Assembly: GCA_017303935.1 (NCBI GenBank) | Contig: JAFLBD010000002.1 | Coordinates: 124,001 to 188,000, forward strand | Direction: 5' to 3' | DNA: 64,000 bases | Source of the DNA: Armatimonadota bacterium | Lineage (GTDB): Bacteria > Armatimonadota > Fimbriimonadia > Fimbriimonadales > Fimbriimonadaceae | Translations under genes and position numbers: made by a program | Shown here: in pieces, positions 7,640 to 17,184 of the stretch | Layout of the letters: each line of letters begins with the position of its first letter | Numbering within the stretch: the stretch's first letter is position 1 | The notes under the pieces: generated by a model | What the model was told of the DNA's origin: nothing | What the model saw: only the letters and a program-made list of their open reading frames with translations | Databases searched by the model: none

Positions 7640-9508
7640 ATGGCTCAGGATAAAATCGTCGTCGTTGGAGCTCGCGAAAACAATCTCAAAAACGTCACCG
7701 TTGAGATTCCTCGCGATCAGTTGGTGGTGATCACCGGGCTTTCTGGTTCCGGAAAATCCAGCCTGGCGTTTGATACCATTTACGCCGAAGGTCAACGTCG
7801 CTACGTGGAGTCACTCAGCGCCTACGCACGTCAGTTCCTCGGTCAGATGGACAAACCAGACGTGGACCACATCGACGGGTTGTCCCCCGCTGTGAGCATC
7901 GATCAGAAAAGCAGTAGCAAGAATCCGCGCTCCACGGTGGGGACTGTCACCGAAGTCTATGATTACCTTCGAATTCTCTTCGCCCGTGCAGGCGTGCCGT
8001 TTTGTCCAAACGGACATGGCCCGATCGAACGGCAATCTACGGACCAGATCGTCGACCGAGTCCTCGGATTCGCAGACGGAACGAAGATCCAAGTCCTGTC
8101 ACCAGTGGTCCAAGGGCGCAAGGGCGAGTACAAAAAAGAAATCCAGGAAGTCGCTAAGGCAGGATTTGTCCGCGTTCGAGTAGATGGACAGATGTATGAA
8201 GTTACGGACGACATCCCGATGGATCGATACAAGCAGCACACCATCGAAGTTGTTGTTGACCGTTTGGTTAAAAAAGAGGGGCAGGAACGTCGTCTTGCCG
8301 ATTCCGTCGAAAGTGCGCTGAAGATGGGTAAGGGACTGGTCAATATCAGTTGGCAAGCTCCCGATGAATCCGGAGACGACTGGAAGGACGAGCTCTTTAG
8401 TGAGTCGTATTCATGCGCCCAATGCGGCTTCAGCATGCCTGAACCGGAGCCTCGCATGTTCTCATTCAACTCCCCGTACGGAGCATGCCCAGAATGCACC
8501 GGATTGGGAACGAAGACCGAATTTGACCCGCAATTGGTCATCCCGAATTGGTCGGTCCCACTGAAAGATGGAGCGATTGCGCCATTTGTTTATAAGAGCG
8601 GTGAGACCAAAGATTGGTGGCCCGACGTTCTGACAGCCGTGGGGGAAGCGGCCGGATTTGATGCTTCTTTGCCCGTAAATGAAATCAGCGACGAACACAT
8701 GCAGGTCGTTTGGAATGGCCTCAAAGACCCGGTCACAGTCCGTATGAAGATTGGCCGCGGTGAACGAAAATTCAATACGCAATGGGACGGCGTCTTTGGC
8801 ACATTAAGAAAGAAATATGAGCAGACCGAAAGTGAGTGGGTGAAGAAAGACCTGGAGCAGTACATGAGCACCAAGCCATGTCCTGTTTGTGCGGGTCAAC
8901 GCCTAAAACCGGAAACTCTCAGCGTGCGCGTGGCCGAGCGCAACGTCGCCGATATCACCCAGATGCCAGTTTCGAAGGCAGTCGAGTTCTTTCGTGAGCT
9001 CCCGTCGAAGCTCAGCTCACGACAATTGGCGATTGCTGACCGTGCAGTCAAAGAGATCATCGAGAGGCTCAGCTTCCTCAATGATGTTGGGCTTGGGTAT
9101 CTGACACTTGACCGAAACGCGCGAACTTTGGCCGGGGGTGAAGCTCAGCGAATTCGCCTCGCGACCCAAATCGGAAGCGGCTTGATGGGATGTCTTTACG
9201 TGCTCGACGAACCGAGCATCGGCCTTCATCAACGCGACAATCGCAAGCTGATCCAAACATTACGCAAACTCAAAAACCTTGGAAACACAGTGATTATCGT
9301 CGAACACGACGAGGAGACAATGATGGAAGCAGACTGGTTGATCGACATCGGACCGGGTGCCGGAGAACGCGGTGGCGAGATCATCAATCAAGGCACCGTC
9401 GAGCAGTTCCTCAAGCACGACGAGGGAACCGCAGCGTGGCTCAAAGGGATTAAGCAGATCGACATTCCGGCAGAAAGACGCAAGCCAAAGTCGCCCTGCC
9501 CGATCTGA
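7640..9508 (+). CDS. uvrA: Excinuclease ABC subunit A, N-terminal half (separate gene)
   Basis: This 622-aa protein contains only the first half of UvrA: Walker A GLSGSGKS at 33-40, the UvrB-binding and insertion region, zinc module 1 (CAQC near 258 and CPEC near 283), the ABC signature GGEAQR near 498 and Walker B LYVLDEPS near 519. It ends a few residues into the inter-half linker (IPAERRKPK then stop). A normal UvrA is about 940-960 aa in one chain. The second half is a separate gene at 10238. Together the two give 963 aa with no domain missing. A TACCTT box lies 6 nt before the ATG. The stop is 3 nt from the stop of the convergent pdxH. Confidence 0.93.
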   Translation: MAQDKIVVVGARENNLKNVTVEIPRDQLVVITGLSGSGKSSLAFDTIYAEGQRRYVESLSAYARQFLGQMDKPDVDHIDGLSPAVSIDQKSSSKNPRSTVGTVTEVYDYLRILFARAGVPFCPNGHGPIERQSTDQIVDRVLGFADGTKIQVLSPVVQGRKGEYKKEIQEVAKAGFVRVRVDGQMYEVTDDIPMDRYKQHTIEVVVDRLVKKEGQERRLADSVESALKMGKGLVNISWQAPDESGDDWKDELFSESYSCAQCGFSMPEPEPRMFSFNSPYGACPECTGLGTKTEFDPQLVIPNWSVPLKDGAIAPFVYKSGETKDWWPDVLTAVGEAAGFDASLPVNEISDEHMQVVWNGLKDPVTVRMKIGRGERKFNTQWDGVFGTLRKKYEQTESEWVKKDLEQYMSTKPCPVCAGQRLKPETLSVRVAERNVADITQMPVSKAVEFFRELPSKLSSRQLAIADRAVKEIIERLSFLNDVGLGYLTLDRNARTLAGGEAQRIRLATQIGSGLMGCLYVLDEPSIGLHQRDNRKLIQTLRKLKNLGNTVIIVEHDEETMMEADWLIDIGPGAGERGGEIINQGTVEQFLKHDEGTAAWLKGIKQIDIPAERRKPKSPCPI

Positions 9509-9511
9509 CGA

Positions 9512-10123
9512 TTACGGCGCCAACCGTTGTCTTTTCCAAGCTCCGCTCTCTAGCCGGAGTTCGAATCGGTCGTGAATCCGGGCTGTCCTGCCTTGCCAAA
9601 ACTCAAACATGTTCGGGACAATTCGGTATCCACCCCAATGGCCTGGCCGACTAACGACGCCATTTTCAACCATTTGGTTTATTAGCTCTTCAAGCGTGTC
9701 CCGGCTCTGAATCGGCCGAGATTGAGGGCTGCTGGCACTCGCGGCACGGCTTTCGACCGGGCGAGATTCCCAATATTGGTCCGACTCTTCATCAGATACC
9801 TTTACGATGGAACCTTCAATTCTAACTTGGCGATGAAATTCTGGCCACCAAAAGGTTGCTGCAACCACTGGATTCTCGCTGATTTGAACTCCTTTTCGGC
9901 TCTCATAATTCGTGAAGAACGTCACTCCTTGAGAAGAAACATCGCGGGCGAGCACCATACGACAACTTGGCGTATGATCCGCGCCACACGTCGCCAGGGC
10001 CATCGCGGTGGGCTCCGGATGCCCTAAAACTCTGGCGGCCGCAATCCAATCTGCGAGCAACCGCCAAGGCTCATCCGGGATGTCTTCAATATTTAGCTCT
10101 GAATTGCCGTAATCAGACCGCAT
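9512..10123 (-). CDS. pdxH: Pyridoxamine 5'-phosphate oxidase
   Basis: PdxH oxidises PNP or PMP to the cofactor PLP using FMN. The 203-aa protein has the family segments in order: SCRMVLARD, FFTNYESRKG, RQVRIEGSIVKVSDEESDQY, the RPIQSRD stretch, then RPGHWGGYR and EFWQGRTARIHDRF near the C-terminus. These cover the FMN and PLP contacts. It lies inverted between the two uvrA halves, with 3 nt to the first half and 114 bp (with both promoters) to the second. Nothing suggests it shares function with UvrA. Confidence 0.92.
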   Translation of the reverse strand: MRSDYGNSELNIEDIPDEPWRLLADWIAAARVLGHPEPTAMALATCGADHTPSCRMVLARDVSSQGVTFFTNYESRKGVQISENPVVAATFWWPEFHRQVRIEGSIVKVSDEESDQYWESRPVESRAASASSPQSRPIQSRDTLEELINQMVENGVVSRPGHWGGYRIVPNMFEFWQGRTARIHDRFELRLESGAWKRQRLAP

Positions 10124-10237
10124 CGCTATTCTCTCTTAGGTGATCAAAAACCATCACGCGAAAGTTCTGCTTCATAGATCAAATCCTACCGCACAAGCTG
10201 GAATTCCGGAAACAAATATAGTAGACTCCTGACTAGC

Positions 10238-11263
10238 ATGTCGAACTCGGACTGGATAGTCTTGCGAAACGCCCGTGGCAACAACCTGAAGGGCGTGGAT
10301 TTAGCTATTCCGAAGGGTCTGTTGACTTGTATCACTGGCGTAAGCGGTAGTGGCAAATCAACTCTGATTCAGGACACCTTGTTTCCGAGGCTGATGTTCG
10401 AAACGTACGGCACACGAGGAGCTTGGGAACCACACGACAGCATCGAAGGGCTCGACGGAATCGACAAAATTATTGACATCGATCAGTCGCCCATCGGCAG
10501 AACGCCGCGAAGTAATCCGGCCACCTACACAGGAACCTTCGATATGATCCGCGAGCTCATGGCCATGACGCCCGACGCCAAAGTTCGCGGATACAAGAAC
10601 GGTCGATTTAGTTTTAATGTCAAGGGCGGGCGATGTGAAGCCTGCAAGGGCGACGGCATTCTGAAGATCGAAATGGTCTTCTTGCCAGACGTGTATGTTC
10701 CTTGCGAGGTCTGCAAGGGCAAGCGATACAACCGCGAAACACTGGAGGTCAAGTACAAGGGGAAGTCGATTGCCGACATTCTCGCGATGACCCTTGAAGA
10801 GGCATGCGAATTCTTCCAGCCAATCCCCAAGATCTACCGCAAGCTTCAAACACTGCTCGACGTCGGGCTGGGATACATCCGCATGGGACAACCCGCGACG
10901 ACTCTGAGTGGCGGAGAAGCTCAGCGAGTCAAGCTAGCCGCAGAATTGAGTAAGCGCGATACCGGTTCGACGGTTTACATCCTTGACGAGCCGACGACCG
11001 GACTGCACTTCGAAGATGTTCAAAAGTTGCTCGAAGTTCTTCACCAATTGGTTAACCGTGGTAACACGGTGATCATTATCGAACACAACTTGGACGTGAT
11101 CAAGACCGCCGATTACCTTGTCGATCTTGGTCCGGAGGGCGGAACTGGTGGCGGCACGATCGTGGCTATGGGCACACCCGAAGAGGTCGCCGCGAACCAA
11201 AACTCACACACTGGGCAGTTTCTGAGAGAAATCTTCGCCAAGCAACAAGTCAAAGTTCGATAA
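10238..11263 (+). CDS. uvrA: Excinuclease ABC subunit A, C-terminal half (separate gene)
   Basis: A 341-aa protein equal to the second half of UvrA. It begins [18 protein letters not shown], then Walker [10 protein letters not shown] (34-42), the DNA-contacting zinc module 2 (CEAC near 133, CEVC near 156, [11 protein letters not shown] after it), signature [10 protein letters not shown] near 224 and Walker [12 protein letters not shown] near 247. It has its own upstream region with TATAGT/TAGACT boxes at about 10218-10228, so it is probably transcribed separately from the N-terminal gene 730 bp away. Assembly with the N-terminal half to give a working UvrA is inferred. Confidence 0.93.
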   Translation: MSNSDWIVLRNARGNNLKGVDLAIPKGLLTCITGVSGSGKSTLIQDTLFPRLMFETYGTRGAWEPHDSIEGLDGIDKIIDIDQSPIGRTPRSNPATYTGTFDMIRELMAMTPDAKVRGYKNGRFSFNVKGGRCEACKGDGILKIEMVFLPDVYVPCEVCKGKRYNRETLEVKYKGKSIADILAMTLEEACEFFQPIPKIYRKLQTLLDVGLGYIRMGQPATTLSGGEAQRVKLAAELSKRDTGSTVYILDEPTTGLHFEDVQKLLEVLHQLVNRGNTVIIIEHNLDVIKTADYLVDLGPEGGTGGGTIVAMGTPEEVAANQNSHTGQFLREIFAKQQVKVR

Positions 11264-11367
11264 TCGAGCCCTTTTCCGGTAGAATTCTACAAACCTCCCG
11301 CATTACTGTTCGTAAAAGCGTCTTATTGCCTGGGGTTCCACTTTTTCTGTTTCGGGGGAGATTGCGT

Positions 11368-12999
11368 ATGACGAAGTACATTTTTGTGACGGGTGGTGTG
11401 GTGAGTTCGATCGGAAAGGGGATCGCCACCGCCAGTATTGGAAGGTTGCTTCGAAACCGCGGCTACACCGTCGCACCAGTCAAACTCGACCCATACATCA
11501 ACGTCGACGCAGGCACGATGAACCCGTTTCAGCACGGCGAAGTGTTTGTCACCGAAGATGGCGCCGAAACTGATCTTGACCTGGGCCATTACGAACGATT
11601 CATGGATGTCAGCTGTTCGGCGGGATCCAGCATCACCACAGGAAAAGTCTATCGCAACGTGATCGAAGCCGAGCGCCGAGGCGATTATCTTGGCGGGACA
11701 GTTCAAGTCATTCCCCATGTCACCAACGAAATCAAGCGACTGATCCAAGATGCCGGCAAGCAACAAGAAGCCGATGTCGTCATCGCCGAAGTCGGAGGGA
11801 CGGTCGGTGACATCGAAAGCCTCCCATTCCTTGAAGCGATCCGGCAAATGAAGAAGGATGCCGGACCAGAAAACGTGCTCTATGTTCACGTGAGCTTCGT
11901 TCCGACCGTCGGCCCATGGCACGAAGTCAAAACAAAGCCCACCCAACATAGCGTTATCAAGCTCCGCGAAATCGGTATCTCCCCAGATGTTCTGGTCTGC
12001 CGCAGCGAGGTCCCGATCGGTCAGGATGTGAAGGAGAAAATCTCGCTGTTCTGCGATGTGCCTTCTGAAGCCGTCATCGAATCGCTGAATGCGGCGACGA
12101 TCTACGAAGTACCGCTCAATTACGAGGAGCTCGGACTTGGAAGATATATTTCGGGGCGACTGGGACTGGATACAACCGAACCAAATCTCAGCGAATGGGG
12201 CAAGATCGTTGACACCCTCAAACACCCGCGAAACAAGTGCAAGATCGCTGTTGTCGGGAAGTACACCGGCAACGGAGATAGCTACAAATCCATCGCCGAA
12301 GCTCTGATCCATGCCGGTATTCCGAACGATTCTCGAGTGGATATCGAATGGATCGAGAGCGATGTGCTCGAAGGTGAAATGAACCCAGAAGAGCTGCTCA
12401 AAGGCGTCGATGGTCTCATCGTTGCTCCTGGATTCGGGATGCGAGGGATTGAAGGAAAAATCCGCGCCGTTAAGTTCGCCCGAGAGACCGGATTGCCTTT
12501 CCTCGGAATCTGCCTCGGCATGCAAGTCGCAGTCATTGAATTTGCTCGAAATGCTTGCGGTCTCGAAAACGCAAGCAGCGAAGAATTCAGCGACGTCGCT
12601 CCTTACAAGGTAATCCACTTGCTGCCTGACCAGAAAGGAGTCACATCAAAGGGTGGAACGATGCGCCTCGGAAGCTACCCATGCAATATCGTAGGCGGGT
12701 CGTTATCGCACGAGCTTTACGGTTCGAACCGCATCACAGAACGACATCGCCACCGATTTGAAGTTAACAATGACTTCAGAGAGAAGTTGAACGAGCACGG
12801 AATGTCGATCAGTGGCGTTTCTCCAGACTATCGACTTGTTGAAATGGTCGAAGTTCCAAACCATCCGTTCTTCGTTGCGACACAGGCACACCCAGAGTTT
12901 AAGAGCCGTCCGAATCGTCCGCATCCACTCTTCGTTGGGTTGGTCAAGGCGGCCTTGAAAGGTGCGAAGCCTGCGGCGTCAGAGTCAACTCAAGCCTAG
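11368..12999 (+). CDS. pyrG: CTP synthase
   Basis: PyrG aminates UTP to CTP with glutamine and ATP. Started at the ATG at 11368 the protein is 543 aa, as in the family. A strong Shine-Dalgarno (GGGGGAG) lies 7 nt before this ATG; the longer frame from 11326 has no support. The synthetase domain starts KYIFVTGGVVSSIGKG, and the class I amidotransferase domain has the nucleophile in LGICLGMQ (Cys near residue 382) and a late ATQAHPEF with the His and Glu of the triad. The 3' end overlaps the convergent HAD gene by 15 bp. A palindrome GTAGAATTCTAC at 11279-11290 contains a possible -10 box. Confidence 0.97.
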   Translation: MTKYIFVTGGVVSSIGKGIATASIGRLLRNRGYTVAPVKLDPYINVDAGTMNPFQHGEVFVTEDGAETDLDLGHYERFMDVSCSAGSSITTGKVYRNVIEAERRGDYLGGTVQVIPHVTNEIKRLIQDAGKQQEADVVIAEVGGTVGDIESLPFLEAIRQMKKDAGPENVLYVHVSFVPTVGPWHEVKTKPTQHSVIKLREIGISPDVLVCRSEVPIGQDVKEKISLFCDVPSEAVIESLNAATIYEVPLNYEELGLGRYISGRLGLDTTEPNLSEWGKIVDTLKHPRNKCKIAVVGKYTGNGDSYKSIAEALIHAGIPNDSRVDIEWIESDVLEGEMNPEELLKGVDGLIVAPGFGMRGIEGKIRAVKFARETGLPFLGICLGMQVAVIEFARNACGLENASSEEFSDVAPYKVIHLLPDQKGVTSKGGTMRLGSYPCNIVGGSLSHELYGSNRITERHRHRFEVNNDFREKLNEHGMSISGVSPDYRLVEMVEVPNHPFFVATQAHPEFKSRPNRPHPLFVGLVKAALKGAKPAASESTQA

Positions 13000-13593
13000 G
13001 AATTCTCGCATCTGCGAGATCGTGTCGCCGGCGTGATCCACACAGAAGGCAGTCCAGCCGGCGTTGATGCCGGCTTCGACGTTTGACTCAAGGTCGTCGA
13101 AGAATACGATTTGATCGGCAGACGCGCCCGTATTCTCCATAAACCACTCGTAAAACCTCGAATCGGGCTTGCCCAACCTGGCTTCATAACTGAATCCTCG
13201 GAAGTCTAGGGCGCATACAGATGGGTACTTTTCAGGGCGGGCCATTTCGATACAGTGCGCTTCGTTGGTATTGCTCAGGCATGCGCAACGATAACCCAAT
13301 GACTGTAAAGATTTAACCAAATGGTGAGCACCTTGGTATTCCCCAAGCAGGATCGAATCGTGGACTTCCTTGGCCTCTGGCGCGGAGCAGCCTAACCATT
13401 CTCCGAGTTGAATGCAGTACTCCTGAAAATCAATCTGCTCGCGTTGAAACGGCTCAAAGCAAGGTGCTTCCCACAGGGGTACTGATTTCGTGGAAGGGTT
13501 TGTGGCGACGATACCTGCTCCTGCACAGGCCTCACCCCAATTCCGGGCAACCTTTACCAGCACTCCACCTAGGTCAAACACGATCCAACGCAT
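12985..13593 (-). CDS. HAD-superfamily hydrolase (YihX-like)
   Basis: A 202-aa protein when started at the ATG at 13593 (MRWIVFDLGGV). The frame runs 35 codons further upstream but those would overlap the divergent methyltransferase gene. HAD motif 1 is FDLGGVLV, with Gly in place of the second Asp as in YihX-type and epoxide-hydrolase-type members; motif 2 is LSNTN, the motif 3 Lys is in LGKPDSRFY, motif 4 is FFDDLESNV. These support a phosphatase on a small sugar phosphate or a related substrate; the real substrate is unknown. Confidence 0.82.
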   Translation of the reverse strand: MRWIVFDLGGVLVKVARNWGEACAGAGIVATNPSTKSVPLWEAPCFEPFQREQIDFQEYCIQLGEWLGCSAPEAKEVHDSILLGEYQGAHHLVKSLQSLGYRCACLSNTNEAHCIEMARPEKYPSVCALDFRGFSYEARLGKPDSRFYEWFMENTGASADQIVFFDDLESNVEAGINAGWTAFCVDHAGDTISQMREFLGLS

Positions 13594-13640
13594 CTTGAAC
13601 GTGATTGAACCCGAGATTTGGTACACTTGGCCCCAGTTCA

Positions 13641-15458
13641 ATGAAATCGCGATTGCTCGAATTTTTGGATCACTCGGTAATGCTGGGGGATGGTGCAAAC
13701 GGCACTTTGCTCGCCGCGCACGGATTCGAGCGAGTTCCTTACGACCTCGCGAACGTACTTTCCCCGGAAATCGTGCGTGCCGTCCACAAAGAGTATTTTG
13801 ATGCTGGCGCGGACTTTGTTGAGACCAATACTTTCTGTGCTAACGCAATCAAAATGGGTGAACTCAATTTTGATCTTGCTGAAATAAACAGGCGCGGGGC
13901 ACAACTCGCACGCGAAGCTGCTGGTTCAGAAAAATTTGTTTTAGGTGCGATCGGGCCATGCGGCAAGCCGCTCGAACCGATTGGGAGCCTCACCTCCGCA
14001 GAAGCATTTCGCGCATTCGCCGACCAAGCCCAAGCCTTGCAAGAAGGCGGCATCGACGGGTTCATTCTCGAAACGTTCATCGATCTTGAAGAGCTGGCGG
14101 TAGCGGTCAAGGCTGTTCGGAGCGTGAGCGAACTGCCAATCCTTGCAAGTCGAGCGTTCATTGAAGATGGCGATGCACTTGCTGAAGGGCTACCCGGAAG
14201 GTGCGCGACCGAGATGTGCCTCGAAGGCGTGGTCGCCATCGGTGCGAACTGCGTCGTTGGCCCTCAACGGATGATCGACATCGTTCGGCAACTCAGCGAG
14301 TCGTCCGAACTGCCGATTATCGCCATGCCGACCCCGGGGCTTCCGCAACTCGTTAAGGGCAAGGTGGTCTACGACATCGCACCGGACTATTTTGCCAAGG
14401 CCTCCGTCAGGCTGGTGGAAGAAGGCGCCCGCATCATCGGCGGGTGTTGCGGAACCACACCCAACCACATCGCGAAAATGCGCGAGGCGCTGGACTCGGG
14501 GAGCTACAAACCGAAAGTCCCAGCTCGCCATTTTGCGGCGCAAACCGAAAAGAAACCACTCGAGGAGTCGCAACCTACTGAGCTCGCCGAGAAGCTCAAG
14601 AAGGGCAAGTTTATTGTCACGGTGGAGGTCGATCTCCCCCGAGGACTCGCGTTCGACAAAGTCCTTGCCAGCTCTCGCCAGCTCAAGATAAAAGGCGCGG
14701 ACCTGATCGACATTAGCGACGGCGCACGAGCGCGTCTTCGCATGAATCCGCTCAGCGTTTGCACCCTGATCCAAGAGCAAATCGGCATCGAAACGATGAT
14801 GCACTTTGCATGCAGAGATCGGAACTTGCTGGCGGTTCAAGCAGACCTCCTTGGCGCCCACGCGCTCGGCGTACGCAACATTCTCGCCGTTACTGGGGAC
14901 CCTGCAAACATCGGCGACTATCCAAGTGCGACCAGCGTGTATGACATCGATGCCATAGGGCTGGTGCGCGTGCTAAACCGATTCAACGAAGGTCTGGACC
15001 TCGCCGGATACAGCGTGGGAATGAAGTGCGCGTTCACGATTGCGATTGCGTTCAATCCTCTCGCATTCGATCTGGACACCGAGATCGATCGCCTGATGCG
15101 CAAAGTCGACGCGGGCGCGCATGTGGTTTACACTCAACCGCTGTTTGAGCCGAAGCAAGTCGATCTCGCGCTCGAGATTTTGCATCGAACCAAACTCCCG
15201 TTGTTCGTCGGTGTTCTACCGCTCAAACATTCACGCCACGCTGAATTTATGCACAATGAGGTTCCAGGAATCGAAATCCCAGACTGGCTTCGCGAGAAGT
15301 TGAGCGGCGCCGAAACCGAACTGGACGGGCAGGCGATTGGCATCGAAGCGGCGCAAGCCCTGGCCGCGCACGTGCGATCCGGAGCGCAAGGCATGTACCT
15401 AATGCCGCCGTTTGGATCGGCTGCGATTGCCGAACAAGTGATCGACGCGGTTCTCTGA
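13641..15458 (+). CDS. Bifunctional homocysteine S-methyltransferase / methylenetetrahydrofolate reductase
   Basis: A 605-aa fusion. Residues 1-290 are a homocysteine methyltransferase barrel with zinc ligands in GANC (near 205) and GGCCGTTP (Cys near 269-270). Residues 320-605 are a MetF-like FAD barrel (HFACRDRN, LAVTGDPAN, YTQPLFEP). The layout matches YitJ of Bacillus. It would make 5-methyltetrahydrofolate and methylate homocysteine to methionine. The ATG at 13641 is preferred because both domain ends fit and the longer frame overlaps the divergent promoter region. It lacks the cobalamin domains of MetH. Confidence 0.92.
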   Translation: MKSRLLEFLDHSVMLGDGANGTLLAAHGFERVPYDLANVLSPEIVRAVHKEYFDAGADFVETNTFCANAIKMGELNFDLAEINRRGAQLAREAAGSEKFVLGAIGPCGKPLEPIGSLTSAEAFRAFADQAQALQEGGIDGFILETFIDLEELAVAVKAVRSVSELPILASRAFIEDGDALAEGLPGRCATEMCLEGVVAIGANCVVGPQRMIDIVRQLSESSELPIIAMPTPGLPQLVKGKVVYDIAPDYFAKASVRLVEEGARIIGGCCGTTPNHIAKMREALDSGSYKPKVPARHFAAQTEKKPLEESQPTELAEKLKKGKFIVTVEVDLPRGLAFDKVLASSRQLKIKGADLIDISDGARARLRMNPLSVCTLIQEQIGIETMMHFACRDRNLLAVQADLLGAHALGVRNILAVTGDPANIGDYPSATSVYDIDAIGLVRVLNRFNEGLDLAGYSVGMKCAFTIAIAFNPLAFDLDTEIDRLMRKVDAGAHVVYTQPLFEPKQVDLALEILHRTKLPLFVGVLPLKHSRHAEFMHNEVPGIEIPDWLREKLSGAETELDGQAIGIEAAQALAAHVRSGAQGMYLMPPFGSAAIAEQVIDAVL

Positions 15459-15459
15459 C

Positions 15460-17082
15460 CTACTGGTTAGCCCACCGGTTGATCAGCCACCAACAAGCTT
15501 GATCGTGCGGCACGAACTTCGGGTGGGAAATCACCTCGAACGCGGGCAGATAACCCAATTGCCCGTCCCCATACACGCGGATGCGCTGCATGACGGTCAT
15601 CACCCACTCTTTAGCGATTCGGCAACGTTCGATGTCCGCCAGCGAACCCCCGATTCGCTGATGATTCCAGCGCGCAATCTTGGCAAGATCATCAAAAATC
15701 TGCCTCGATGAAGCCAGTTTCGCAACGCATGCCTCTGACCTTCTTGCGCGATATTCCTGTCGTGCTTCCTCGGCGATAGTCACGAATTCGACCGCGCTTC
15801 GCAAGAATAAAGAAGGTCCCTTGTAGGCTTCTTCGGGAGCGATTGCCAACGCTTCGGTCGCCAAGTCGATGGCCTTCTTGCCCTTTTCTGTGCCCGCCAA
15901 CTCTTCGTGATGGTGCATCCAGCACAAAAACGGATTGGACATCAGCAGCAATCGAACCTTGAGTGATGATCGTATTCGGCCTTGATCAAACATGCCGCCA
16001 AGTCCCGTCAATGATTCACTCATGAGCCGTGCCCACCGTTCGTGCGCGGGACTTTCCGCGCCGTACTCCGCATAGAAGCTCGTGTCAATTCCGTTCAGAA
16101 GCTTGCCGCAGGCTCGAATCGCCGGGAAAACCGTGTCATACGCTCCGAAGAGGCCGCATTCCCAGGTCGTCACACACACGCCGTAAAGGGATTGATCCAT
16201 CACATCGCGCGTGACCTCGGTCACATTTCGCTCGGAAGCTTCGACATGCATCCAAGTCGCATTGTAAGTCTGCAATGCAGGTGAACCTACAACTTCGAAA
16301 CCCTTTTGGGTGAATTGGGGCGCGGTCGCGGCAACACCTTTGAAGTACTGCCAGTCGAAGATTAGGGTGTCCTTCGGCATGAATTCTAGAGCAAGCGGGT
16401 GATCGTAATACATGTCACCCCAGACTGCAGGGCGACGCCCTTTTGCCTTGACGTATTCCGCGAGAGGACCAAAGTGCGCACCGTAGAGCAAAGCCTTTCC
16501 GTCCAGCCCTTCTTCCGCATTTGCTTTCGTGACACCGTAATTCTCCGCGTCGGACTCCGATTCCACGCGCTCGCTGACTATGCCTGCGAACCGATCTTGA
16601 AATTCTGCCTTAAGGGTTTCGATCCGGTCCTTGCTCGCCTGATTCGCCCCAAGCTGCCAAGTCTCGTCGCCTCCGATATGGATGATGTCGCTGTTGAACG
16701 CCTCGCACGTATCGTCGATGAGCTTCTTGCAGAGTTCGACAAATGCTGGATTGGCGGGTGAAGCCTGCAATCCGCTGAACAGCTCTTCTCGGTACTGCTT
16801 GCCTTCCTCGGTGTAAAGGAAGCCTTCAAAATGCCCCAAGAGATTGATGAAGGGGATGATTTTCAGTTCAGGAAACTCGTTGACCAGCTGTTTGACCATT
16901 TCTGGCGTGACGCATTCTTTACCGTGCACCCATGGCGCGCTGGGGTAGGCGAATCGATGCTCTAGATACAGGCCGAGGGCGTTGTATCCAGAATCCAAAG
17001 AGAGTTTGGCGTACCGGCGTAAATGATCAAGGTTTGGAGCCTGCTCACGGGCGATATCAAGCATCCACATCTTCAGCTGCAT
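15460..17082 (-). CDS. Glycoside hydrolase family 20-like protein (beta-N-acetylhexosaminidase fold)
   Basis: A 540-aa protein without signal peptide. The GH20 catalytic pair is in HIGGDETW (Asp139-Glu140), preceded by barrel strands such as IIPFINLLGHFEGF. The C-terminal 200 residues are helical and match no domain I know. GH20 enzymes remove terminal GlcNAc/GalNAc by substrate-assisted catalysis. Lack of an export signal suggests an intracellular role, for example on imported amino-sugar oligosaccharides. Its stop is 1 nt from the stop of the methyltransferase gene. Confidence 0.85.
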   Translation of the reverse strand: MQLKMWMLDIAREQAPNLDHLRRYAKLSLDSGYNALGLYLEHRFAYPSAPWVHGKECVTPEMVKQLVNEFPELKIIPFINLLGHFEGFLYTEEGKQYREELFSGLQASPANPAFVELCKKLIDDTCEAFNSDIIHIGGDETWQLGANQASKDRIETLKAEFQDRFAGIVSERVESESDAENYGVTKANAEEGLDGKALLYGAHFGPLAEYVKAKGRRPAVWGDMYYDHPLALEFMPKDTLIFDWQYFKGVAATAPQFTQKGFEVVGSPALQTYNATWMHVEASERNVTEVTRDVMDQSLYGVCVTTWECGLFGAYDTVFPAIRACGKLLNGIDTSFYAEYGAESPAHERWARLMSESLTGLGGMFDQGRIRSSLKVRLLLMSNPFLCWMHHHEELAGTEKGKKAIDLATEALAIAPEEAYKGPSLFLRSAVEFVTIAEEARQEYRARRSEACVAKLASSRQIFDDLAKIARWNHQRIGGSLADIERCRIAKEWVMTVMQRIRVYGDGQLGYLPAFEVISHPKFVPHDQACWWLINRWANQ

Positions 17083-17184
17083 AGGTTCAATTTACTGCTG
17101 ATTCGACCTGGTTTGCTTGGCATTGACCTATCAATAGACAGGACCTTGCAACCGAACGTGTATAATTTGCGAAGGAAACCAAAG

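Noticed and set aside
10124-10237. Possible insertion-element ends flanking pdxH inside uvrA
   Set aside because: No inverted terminal repeats, target duplication or transposase remnant could be seen.
11323-12618. 431-aa open frame on the minus strand opposite pyrG
   Set aside because: pyrG is certain on the plus strand with an exact domain match and Shine-Dalgarno; the reverse frame has no known motif and is a by-product of codon use.
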